This document shows positions 52,770 through 61,350 of a stretch of DNA of 64,000 nt, piece after piece. Both the position numbers and the translations under genes were made by a program. The stretch is from contig NZ_OZ032162.1 of NCBI RefSeq assembly GCF_964026565.1, forward strand, positions 558,001 to 622,000, written 5' to 3'. The notes under the pieces were generated by a model. That model did no database searches. It saw only the letters and a list, made by a program, of their open reading frames with translations, and was not told the DNA's origin. The first letter of the stretch is position 1, and each line of letters begins with the position of its first letter. This DNA is from Rickettsia endosymbiont of Ceutorhynchus obstrictus. Lineage in GTDB: Bacteria > Pseudomonadota > Alphaproteobacteria > Rickettsiales > Rickettsiaceae.

Positions 52770-53162
52770 AAATCCTCCCACAGCCTAATTCATATATAAT
52801 TAAACTGTAGTATGCTTTACTCAGAAAAACAAATCTTATGTTAAACAGGATTATACTTTAAAACATGATAATTTATCCTAACTATATACAATTAAATAAC
52901 CAATAGTTGCTATAATTTCTTATCAAATTCAAAAGGTCTAATATATTTACAAGATAAAAATTGCTCATGAATTTGCACTCACTATATGCTCATCATATCC
53001 ACATGTTATTTTCAAATTTGCAATATTTTTTAGACATTGACAAATCACTGCAACTCTACTACAGTTGAGCTATAACTATTTGGTAATAGAGAAAAAGCCC
53101 TAAATACAGAGGATTGTAAGCTACAAATTAGTATATGAAAAAAGAACAAAAAAATAAGGCAA

Positions 53163-53221
53163 AAGAGGCTTTTAGGTTGACCTCGTAAAGGTCGGGGGTT
53201 CGATCCCCCCATCGCCCACCA
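53163..53221 (+). other. tRNA 3' fragment, candidate att site of integrase 1
   Basis: A T-arm GGGGG-TTCGATC-CCCCC is followed by the acceptor strand ATCGCCC, discriminator A and CCA. No matching 5' half (GGGCGAT...) is present, so this is a tRNA 3' end captured by integration. Text upstream (ggcttttaggttgacctcgt) is shared with the copy at 57906-57955. Identity is uncertain, perhaps valine by acceptor sequence. Confidence 0.55.
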
Positions 53222-53359
53222 CCTTATCTCCAGGCTTTTCACAGTTTAGTATTGTTATCAAAAAATTTATATGCTCCTTATATTCTCCTTTGAGATTGCA
53301 TTATAAGCACTATAGTTGCTTTCAAATCTCTTCTATAACTGAGATTCAGGAGAAATATT

Positions 53360-53923
53360 ATGCATAATATATTCTCCTCTTTTTCCACCTCTAACTCTAA
53401 TAATAAGTTAAATATTAACAATAGTGATAATAGCTCTGTTATATTCTACAATTTTGTCGGTAATTTTATCCCTCCTGAATGGAATAATCTGACCTCTAAT
53501 AATGGTAAAATCTTAAGTAAAACCTCAAGACAGCTCTTATCCCTGATAGTCTTCCGCTTACAAATCTATTATAACAATTCTATCGACGAACTCCAGGAAA
53601 CCTATCATTTCTTTGAAGAATCTCTAGGAGTTTGTCAACGAAGAGTAAGACAATGTCTACTCGAACTAGAACAATCCGGGTTCATCAATCTTTCTACCAC
53701 AACAGTAATTAAATATGGTATCAAATGTCGTAACACTCCTTGTATAAAATTAGCAAAAGATTTCCAGCCTTATAATCATACATCTTCAGCTGAAAACGAA
53801 AAAATTTTCAGCCATACACAAAAAATTTTTCGCTCCAACCCGAAAGAAATTTCAGGTCAACCTGAAAAAAATTTCGCCAACTACTTATATATAGATAATA
53901 ATAAAAATATATCTAATAAGTAA
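53360..53923 (+). pseudogene. rep (DnaA-domain-like) gene 5' fragment, copy 1
   Basis: 187 residues: a disordered Asn/Ser-rich head and a winged-helix-like region (SRQLLSLIVFRLQIYYNNSI, SLGVCQRRVRQCLLELEQSG) typical of plasmid replication initiators. It ends at NISNK where IS66 copy C begins at 53920. It is homologous to residues 1-190 of the longer copy at 56280-57761. Its 3' end is probably the fragment at 16085-16234; the middle is lost. Confidence 0.72.
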
Positions 53924-54002
53924 GCGTCTGGTAAAGGCGGTCTATAAAAGCAAAAGGGTTGTAGTATTATTCTATAGTATTAATAACATTAGGAATAATA
54001 GT

Positions 54003-54344
54003 GTGATGAATATTAGAAGGAAGAATATTACAGCGGAACAGAGGGCACAAATAATTAGTGAATCATGTGTTCCAGGGTGCATTATATCACAAGTTGCACG
54101 GTCTTATGGAATTTCGGAGAAGACATTATATGGGTGGCGTAGTAGGGGGAAGTTTAGCAGAAGAAAAGCAGAAACATCTAATAATACAGGTAATAAATTT
54201 GTAGAATTATTAGTACAAGAAAGAGAGTATACACTATTAAAAAAAGCAGAATTAACCTTTAGTAATTTTTCTTTATTAATTGAGGGCAATATTAGTAGCA
54301 CAAAGCTCTTGGAGATAGTCAAAATATTGGACGGATCATGTTAG
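54003..54344 (+). CDS. tnpA: IS66 TnpA, copy C
   Basis: 113 residues, same protein as the other two copies, with the SYGISEKTLYGWR helix-turn-helix. Confidence 0.88.
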   Translation: MMNIRRKNITAEQRAQIISESCVPGCIISQVARSYGISEKTLYGWRSRGKFSRRKAETSNNTGNKFVELLVQEREYTLLKKAELTFSNFSLLIEGNISSTKLLEIVKILDGSC

Positions 54345-54688
54345 ATATAGCTTCAGATAGCAGAATATATCTCTGTACTGGTTATACCGACATGCGTAAG
54401 GGTATTAATGGTTTATCGTTACTGGCACAATCAATATTGTCAGATCAGTTTGACAAGAGTGTCTTATTTGTCTTTAGGGGTAAACAGGCTGACAGAATAA
54501 AAATATTATGGTGGGATGGGCAAGGTTTTTGTTTATATTATAAATGTCTTGATAGTGGCAAGTTTGTATGGCCCAAGGTTGATAATAAGCAATCTATTGG
54601 AATTACTAAGGCCCAGCTAGCAATGTTGATAGAAGCTATTGACTGGCGTAATCCAAGATGGTTTAATAGACCTCAATATGCTGGATAA
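54338..54688 (+). CDS. tnpB: IS66 TnpB, copy C
   Basis: 116 residues, same protein as the other copies, 7-nt overlap with tnpA. Confidence 0.9.
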   Translation: MLDIASDSRIYLCTGYTDMRKGINGLSLLAQSILSDQFDKSVLFVFRGKQADRIKILWWDGQGFCLYYKCLDSGKFVWPKVDNKQSIGITKAQLAMLIEAIDWRNPRWFNRPQYAG

Positions 54689-54698
54689 AGATTAAAAT

Positions 54699-56258
54699 AT
54701 GATTTTTGACCTTAACAACTTATCTTGTGATGTATCTATATTACATAAAACAATTAAGGTACTATTCGATGAGAATGAGTTATTGAATCAAGAAAACCAA
54801 TCACTAAGAGAACAGCTAGCGTTACTAAAAGCAAAGAGTTATGGCAAGTCATCAGAAAAGGTAAGTAAGCAAATAGAAGAGCTTGAGCTCAAAATAGAAG
54901 AAAATGAGATTATTTTAGGTTTTAAACCTGAGCAAGATAACCTTGGTTCAGATAAGAGTCAAGAGGTTTCAGATAATAAGGATAGCAAGCAGCTAGCAAA
55001 GCGGCGGAAATTACCGGATTATTTACCAAGAGAAGATGAGGTATTAAATCCTGCCGAAAAATGTCCCTCCTGTGGTGGAGTAGAATTTCGCAAGATAAGT
55101 GATGATATTTCAGAAACGTTAGAATATGTTCCATCATCATTTAAGGTGATACGTCATATAAGACCACGCTGTGCCTGTATTAATTGTGAGAAGATAGTTC
55201 AAGCCTATGCCCCATCAAAAGCCATTGACAAAGGTAAGGCTGGAGCTGGGTTATTGGCATATATTCTAGTTCAAAAATATTGCAATCATCTACCGCTCTA
55301 TCGTCAATCACAAATTTACGATAGAGAAGGCGTGGAGATTTCAAGGACGACAATGGCAAGCTGGGTGGGTCAATGTGCTAGATTGCTAGAGCCGATAGCG
55401 GGAGCAATTCAACGATTTGTATTCTCAGGTGCACAAATTCATGGCGATGATACGCCAGTGAAAGTGTTAGCTCCTGGGATTGGTAAAACTAAAACTGGGA
55501 GAATATGGAGCTATGTATTAGACGGTAGACCTCATGGAAATAAGTCTCCAGCTGCAGTTTGTTATTTTTATAGTCCTGACCGGAAAGGCACAAGACCGCT
55601 TGAGCATTTAAAAGATTTTACAGGAGTTCTACATGCAGATGCTTATACTGGTTATGATCAATTATATATTAATGATGAAAAATCAGCAACCAAGATAGAA
55701 GAAGCAGCATGCTGGGCTCATATGCGTCGTAAGTTTTATGAAGTAACAATAGCAAATGATAAAGCCAATATCGCTATTGCCATATTGGAGCAGATTGGTG
55801 AAATTTATAGCATCGAAGCTGATATAAGAGGATTAGAACCTGATAAGCGGCTAGAGGAACGACAGAAAAAATCTAAAGTGTTGGTGGAAAAATTGTTTAC
55901 CGGTTTTAGGAAAGCATATGATCAACTACCCAAAAAAAGCAGTACAGCAAAAGCTATTTCTTATGCTTTAAATAATCAAAAAGCACTGATGAGATTCTTG
56001 GATAATGGAAAAATAGAAATCGATAACAATGCCGCAGAGCGTGCTATGAGATCAATTGCCATAGGGCGAAAAAATTGGCTTTTTGCTGGATCAGACAGTG
56101 GCGGTCATACTGCCGCTATTATCTATTCCATTATCGAAACTGCTAAGTTAAATAACATCAATCCTTGGAAATATCTGCAAAAAGTTCTTGCAATCATTCA
56201 GGATTATAAAGCCAATAAAATTGCAGACCTCCTCCCTTGGAATATTATACTAGATTAA
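54699..56258 (+). CDS. tnpC: IS66 transposase TnpC, copy C
   Basis: 519 residues, the same protein as the other copies; catalytic DDE and zinc cluster intact. Confidence 0.92.
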   Translation: MIFDLNNLSCDVSILHKTIKVLFDENELLNQENQSLREQLALLKAKSYGKSSEKVSKQIEELELKIEENEIILGFKPEQDNLGSDKSQEVSDNKDSKQLAKRRKLPDYLPREDEVLNPAEKCPSCGGVEFRKISDDISETLEYVPSSFKVIRHIRPRCACINCEKIVQAYAPSKAIDKGKAGAGLLAYILVQKYCNHLPLYRQSQIYDREGVEISRTTMASWVGQCARLLEPIAGAIQRFVFSGAQIHGDDTPVKVLAPGIGKTKTGRIWSYVLDGRPHGNKSPAAVCYFYSPDRKGTRPLEHLKDFTGVLHADAYTGYDQLYINDEKSATKIEEAACWAHMRRKFYEVTIANDKANIAIAILEQIGEIYSIEADIRGLEPDKRLEERQKKSKVLVEKLFTGFRKAYDQLPKKSSTAKAISYALNNQKALMRFLDNGKIEIDNNAAERAMRSIAIGRKNWLFAGSDSGGHTAAIIYSIIETAKLNNINPWKYLQKVLAIIQDYKANKIADLLPWNIILD

Positions 56259-56279
56259 ACTTATAAATCTATACCGCCT

Positions 56280-57761
56280 TTACCAGACGCTTACTATTGA
56301 ATCAGTATTTAATTGCTTGCTAAGCTGCAGTAGGTAATTTTGTTTTTCATCTTCAGTATTATTCTGCTTCGCTTTAAGTTCAGCAAATGGTATGATTTGT
56401 AACTGCCTAATATTACTGCCATAGATCATTTGTACTTGCTGTAGTATTTTATCTTTGCTATGTTCTGAAAGCGTAATAGTTTTAAGCAGTTTTATTTGAT
56501 AGCTATTACCTACTACCCCAATAAATAAGCAGGAGCTTAGTAATTTATAAGCTGAATCAGGATCAAAACTACCAACAATTTTACGTTTTAGCTGAGCTTG
56601 TTTGCTAGTATCAGTACTACGTTCTATTTTATCTAGATATTGCTCCTTAACTTTATGAACATTGCTAGATTTAAACTGAAACTGCTGACAATTAGCTTGA
56701 GTAGTTTCTCTCAGTTCATGAGCTAAAGCTTTAGCCATGTAATTTAAAAACACTTTTTTATGACCAAAATGATGTTCTGGGTATTGTTCTGCTAATTTCA
56801 ATAAGAGCTTGTTAATAAAAGTGAGATTAAATTCTCGATTTGATTTTACCTGTAATAAATCAGCCTCTTCTTGGGTTAAGGGATGGAAATCTGTTAATTT
56901 TTTTCTTTTGAACCAGCTTTTATGATTAACGGCATTCATTGCTACATTATTGCTATTTGATGGTGTAGAGTCATATTTTTTAGAGATTTTATTAATAACT
57001 GCTTGTAGTGCAGTATTAATCCGTGTAGCACCTGTTGTGATATTAGTACTAGATGAACTGGTATTATCAGCTTGTTGTTGATCATTGATAGAGCTTGTTG
57101 TTTTGAATTGTAAATTTGTTTCAAGTTGTTGTTCTTGTAACTGAGTTTGGTTATTATGATTAAATATATTTTTTTCATTTTGAAAAATGATAGATTCGCT
57201 ATATCTAGATTTATTAGATATATTTTTATTATTATCTATATATATTGTCTCATCCAAACTTTTTTGGGGTTGAGGCAAAATTTCTTTGGGTTTCACCCCA
57301 AAGTTTTTTGGAGTTGATGCAAAATTTTTTTCATTTTCGCTGTGGATTTTCTGAGAAAATGGTCGGAAATTTCTAGCCAGCTTAATACAAGGAGTATTGC
57401 GGCATTTAATACCATATTTCACGATTGTTGCATTATAAACTTTAATAAAGCTACTTTTTTGTAATTCAAGTAAGCATTGTCGTACTCGTTCTTGACACAC
57501 GCCTAGGGACTCTTGAAAGAAGTGATAAGTTTCCTGAAGTTCATCAATGCTATTATTATGATAGATTTGCAAGCGGAAGACTATTAGAGATAGTAGATGC
57601 CTTGCAGTTTTGCTTAAGATTTTACCATTATTAGAGGTAAGAGTACTCCATTCAGGTGGAATAAAATTACCAACAAAATTGTAGAAGATAGTGGGATTTT
57701 TATCACCGTCATCATGGATTACACAATCAGGAGTGAAATGTGAGCAGCATATAGTGTGCAT
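56280..57761 (-). pseudogene. rep (DnaA-domain-like) gene, 3'-truncated by IS66, copy 2
   Basis: The frame has 493 codons. Residues 20-130 form a winged-helix-like initiator domain (ARHLLSLIVFRLQIY, SLGVCQERVRQCLLELQKSS). Residues 140-290 are low complexity. The C-terminal part has LLSSCLFIGVVGNSYQIKLL and YGSNIRQLQIIPF. The native frame ends at DSI next to the IS66 edge at 56295; the final VSVW is transposon sequence. It continues in frame as WYKVRKFLIERY at 18618 after the shared duplication ATTCAATA, giving a protein of about 565 residues. It is probably the RAGE replication or maintenance protein. Confidence 0.75.
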
Positions 57762-57898
57762 AAGACCTCAACTTAAACATTAGGTTTAATCGAGGTAATA
57801 GAGCAATTAAGACACCATTTTTAAAAATGCGAGGAGCATATAAGCAGCATACAGAGTAGGGAGGTCAAATTAGTAGATTATGAAAAGCTAGGAGGTAA

Positions 57899-57955
57899 GG
57901 TGGTGGGCGATGGGGGGCTCGAACCCCCGACCTTTACGAAGTCAACCTAAAAGCC
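57899..57955 (-). other. tRNA 3' fragment, candidate att site of integrase 2
   Basis: Inverted counterpart of 53163-53221: CCA-A-acceptor ATCGCCC and T-arm GGGGG-TTCGAGC-CCCCC on the minus strand. It differs from the first copy at few positions (ttcgagc for ttcgatc, gacttcgt for gacctcgt). Bases 57956-58340 resemble the integrase-1 upstream region and hold the integrase promoter. Confidence 0.55.
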
Positions 57956-58351
57956 ACTTCTACCCTGCTTCTTTGCTTTTTTCTCATACACTAATTTGTA
58001 GCTCATAACCCTTGTATTTAAGGCTTTTCCTTATTACCAAATAGTTATAGCTTAACTGTAGTAGAGTTGCAATTATTTGTCAATATTAAAAAAATATTGC
58101 AAATTTAAAAATAACATGTGGATATGATGAGCATATAGTTAGTTCAAATTCATGAGCAATTTTTATCTGGTAATTATATTTAGACCTTTTGAATTTGCTA
58201 AGAAATTATAGCAACTATTAATTGTTAAATTGTATATAGTCGAGATAAATCATTATTTTTTAAAGTATAATCCTATTTAACATAAGATTTGTTTTTCTGA
58301 GTAAAGCATATTACAGTTTAATTATATATGAATTAAGCTGTGGTAGGATTT

Positions 58352-59500
58352 ATGTCAGTTAAATCACTATTGTTTACTAAAGAAGCATTACATGAAATTA
58401 AAGCTCCACAGGCAAAACGAGATGTATATAAAGATACCAAAGAAAAAGGATTATTGCTAATTGTATCATATGGTGGTAGTAAAATATTTTATTTGGGCAC
58501 AGTACTTGATAAGAAATATCATAGAATTAAAATAGGTGTGTTCCCTGATCTATCAATTATTGATGCTAGAGCCAAAGCATCTGAATTAAAAGGTGAGATC
58601 GCCAAAGGATATAATCCTGTAGAAGAAAAAGCTAGATTATCAAAAGAACTGACCTTTAAGGAGCTTTATGATAAATACCTTAATGAATATAGTAAAATTA
58701 ATAATAAAAGATGGAAAGATTATGCCGCTTCTGTAGATAGATATGCAAAACATTTATATCCTAGAAAAATATCTACTATTCAAAAAACAGATATTCAAGA
58801 ATTATTTAATAATTTAACTAAAACCGGTAAATATGGAGCTAATAGATTTCTTGAAGTTTTAAGTCCTGTATTTAGTAAAGCAATAGAATGGGAATTATTA
58901 ACAGTAAATCCAGTTATTGGAATAAAGAAGCATAAGGAACAATCTAGAGATAGGTATTTAACTAGGGAAGAAATACCACGATTTTTTACAGCAATAGCAG
59001 AAGAGAAAAATCAAGTAATGAAAGATTTTTTCTTAATAGCTTTGTATACATCAGTTCGTAAGGATAATTTACTTACTATGCGTTGGGAACAGGTAAGTTT
59101 TGCTGATAAACAATTATATATTCCAGAAACTAAAAATGATGATCCTCACCGTTTACCTTTACTAGATCAGGCAGTAGAAATATTAAAAGCCAGGAAAGAG
59201 CAATCTACTAGTATGTGGGTATTTCCAAGTGAGACCAGCAGTAGTGGTCACCTGCAGGAACCAAAGAAAGCGTGGAAGAGGATTTGTAAAAAGGCAGGAA
59301 TAGAAAATTTAAGGATCCATGATTTAAGGAGAACAATACCAAGCTGGATGGCAATGACCGGAGCAAATCAATATGTAATAGGACAGCTTCTAAATCATAG
59401 AGATCCAAGATCAACAGCAGTGTATACTAGACTTGCCAATGATACTGCTCGAGAATATATGCAAAGAGCCGTAAATACTATTATAAATATAAAATCTTAA
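58352..59500 (+). CDS. int: Tyrosine integrase (RAGE), copy 2
   Basis: 382 residues from ATG 58352 (frame open to GTG 58340), about 95% like integrase 1 over most of its length. Catalytic residues TSVRKDN, HDLRRT, LLNHRD and STAVYTRL are intact. The C-terminus differs (NTIINIKS for NEMISTVKQ). Mirror-image context to integrase 1 around IS66 copy C. Confidence 0.9.
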   Translation: MSVKSLLFTKEALHEIKAPQAKRDVYKDTKEKGLLLIVSYGGSKIFYLGTVLDKKYHRIKIGVFPDLSIIDARAKASELKGEIAKGYNPVEEKARLSKELTFKELYDKYLNEYSKINNKRWKDYAASVDRYAKHLYPRKISTIQKTDIQELFNNLTKTGKYGANRFLEVLSPVFSKAIEWELLTVNPVIGIKKHKEQSRDRYLTREEIPRFFTAIAEEKNQVMKDFFLIALYTSVRKDNLLTMRWEQVSFADKQLYIPETKNDDPHRLPLLDQAVEILKARKEQSTSMWVFPSETSSSGHLQEPKKAWKRICKKAGIENLRIHDLRRTIPSWMAMTGANQYVIGQLLNHRDPRSTAVYTRLANDTAREYMQRAVNTIINIKS

Positions 59501-59531
59501 ATATATGTTAATTAATATATTTATGTTATAA

Positions 59532-59648
59532 TAACTCCTGTAAGTGAGTTCTATGAGAACAGAAAGACCAGAAGAGGAAAGTGGTAAAGCAATTATTACA
59601 ATGGCTTAGAAGTTCCTCTTTTGTTTCTTCTATACTCTTAAGAGTTAT
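59532..59648 (+). ncRNA. Possible structured RNA downstream of integrase 2
   Basis: Three nested or adjacent helices: outer ATAACTC (59532-59538)/GAGTTAT (59642-59648), a hairpin GTTCT-atg-AGAAC (59549-59561), and AAGAGGAA (59573-59580)/TTCCTCTT (59613-59620). No ORF is present. It could be a small RNA or a 3' UTR; I match it to no known family. Bases 59650-59780 show only a repeat of 'ggctctgttg'. Confidence 0.35.
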
Positions 59649-59792
59649 TAAGTCTTTAAACGCGAGCATCTGTAATGCAAGTCAATAGTCAATTACGCAA
59701 GGTCACTAAAAATAAAAGAGTTTTTCCAAATGATAATGCTGTTTTTAGGCTCTGTTGGGCTCTGTTGAATTTATTTACACACTTATTTGGAC

Positions 59793-61316
59793 CATACGCA
59801 TCAAGTTAAGCCATAATTGTTAATAATTTTAGTGTATTTAAGGAAGATAATCTGGTTTTACGATATTTATCTTTCAAAGAAAATTTCCCCCAATCTATAA
59901 TTAATTTCTTAAGGAACTGCTCTAAATCATTAAGACGTCCAGTAATAGACAGGAATAATTCTCTTGACCTTTTCTGTAGTTCAATAAATGCTTTGGTTAA
60001 ACTAATTTCTCTATCATTTGCTAATTCTACACAATTCGATAATCCATGAAAAATAAGCACACTACATAATTTACCATATAATTCACACAAAACTCTTGCA
60101 GGTTTACTTCTCCCTTTAAGATTCTCAATTTTTGCATGACTTTTATATAATTTAAATAATAATTCAATTTGCCATCTTGCTCGATAAATTATCATTATAT
60201 GCTCAGCATTAACCATATCCTCTGATATATTAGTGATAAATATTGACCAATCTAGTAATCTCTGGTTTCTTGAAGAAGATTTATATTTATGAGACTTAGC
60301 TAATAAATTAGCCTTCCTTCTTCTACCAATAGCCTGTTCATCAGTCAATTTATGACATATAATCCGTAGCTTAACTTTTGCTTGTTTACCTAAAAGTACA
60401 TCTTTTGATAAAAAGAATTTATTATCTAATAAGTTTAATAAATCAATTTTTTCCTCAGTGATATGGTCATATATATTAGTATCTGCTTTATAACGACTAA
60501 TAAAATATGCACCAAGTTCGATAATTTGAATAAATGAAGCTGGGACAAAATAACCTAAATCAGATATTAATAAGTCCTTAGTAGATATGTTTGATAAATG
60601 TTCTCTATATCCTTGATCAGCCCTTATACCTTTTGTTATATCGACTTTATCTAACGATTGATTTAAATAATCAAATACTACCTGTAATTTAAGAGAAGAT
60701 TGCACTGTACTACTACGCCCCTTATAGCAAGCACCGCAACCCTTATACATATCCGCCATATTGGCAGGTAGAATAATATGGCTACTATCCAATAATTTAA
60801 CGCTATGAAATTGCTGCAAAATGTTGCAATCAAGCGGCATAGTATTTCTAAATAATTTCAAGCATTGTTCATACATTGACTGCATAAATTTTACTGCTAC
60901 CTTAGTAAACCTAAAGTCTAAGCCTTGGGCAGAAATATCTATAGTTTCTTCACTTAAAAAGTTACTCATTCCATCAAGACTACAATTACTATCGCTCATA
61001 TTACCAAACACTATAGCTTTTAGAAAAGCTGAACCAGTTATTTTTCGTTGTCTCTTAATAAATCCTGTTGTAATGGATAAATTATTGGCTGTCTCTCCAA
61101 AAAACTCTTGGCATAGTTTTGCTAAGTTTACTATTTTCCCCATAGTACAAATTCTCACAATTTAGTTGTTAATCTTGCAAAAATTTATACCATATATTAG
61201 CTTCTTTTTAATTCATAATTTACTACCGTAATACCAGTATAACCTACTTGCTTTTCTTAACTTGATGCGTATGGTTTGTTGAACACTCCCAATTATGGCT
61301 TAACTTGATGCGTATG
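59793..61316 (-). mobile_element. IS4-family insertion sequence with 11-bp target duplication
   Basis: The ends are CATACGCATCAAGTTAAG (59793) and its complement ending at 61316. Both are flanked by CTTATTTGGAC (59782-59792 and 61317-61327). The inverted repeat occurs a second time internally at 61256-61273, so the right end is doubled. The insertion split a short stretch flanked by GGCTCTGT/ACAGAGCC. Confidence 0.82.
59806..61143 (-). CDS. IS4-family transposase
   Basis: 445 residues from ATG 61143 (the frame extends 5 codons to a GTG). The DDE residues are Asp in VKLLDSSHIIL, Asp in LLISDLGYF, and the IS4 signature Y-R-x-R-W-Q-I-E-L-L-F-K containing the catalytic Glu and Lys. It is intact and full-length. 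Confidence 0.9.
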   Translation of the reverse strand: MGKIVNLAKLCQEFFGETANNLSITTGFIKRQRKITGSAFLKAIVFGNMSDSNCSLDGMSNFLSEETIDISAQGLDFRFTKVAVKFMQSMYEQCLKLFRNTMPLDCNILQQFHSVKLLDSSHIILPANMADMYKGCGACYKGRSSTVQSSLKLQVVFDYLNQSLDKVDITKGIRADQGYREHLSNISTKDLLISDLGYFVPASFIQIIELGAYFISRYKADTNIYDHITEEKIDLLNLLDNKFFLSKDVLLGKQAKVKLRIICHKLTDEQAIGRRRKANLLAKSHKYKSSSRNQRLLDWSIFITNISEDMVNAEHIMIIYRARWQIELLFKLYKSHAKIENLKGRSKPARVLCELYGKLCSVLIFHGLSNCVELANDREISLTKAFIELQKRSRELFLSITGRLNDLEQFLKKLIIDWGKFSLKDKYRKTRLSSLNTLKLLTIMA

Positions 61317-61350
61317 CTTATTTGGACAGAGCCCCTATTAACTCAAAAAT

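Larger units (their letters stand above)
53920..56294 (+). mobile_element. IS66-family element, copy C
   Basis: 2375 bp, same ends and gene set as copies A and B, lying in opposite orientation to copy A. The right flank TATTGAAT pairs with the ATTCAATA at the right of copy A; the left flank tctaataa has no partner among the flanks seen. Confidence 0.9.

Noticed and set aside
53163..53221. A complete tRNA gene
   Set aside because: T-arm and acceptor 3' strand are clear but no 5' acceptor strand, D-arm or proper anticodon stem precedes them.
53045..53242. A 65-codon minus-strand frame containing GGSNPRPLRG
   Set aside because: It is the well-known spurious reading through a tRNA 3' half and its T-arm; not a gene.
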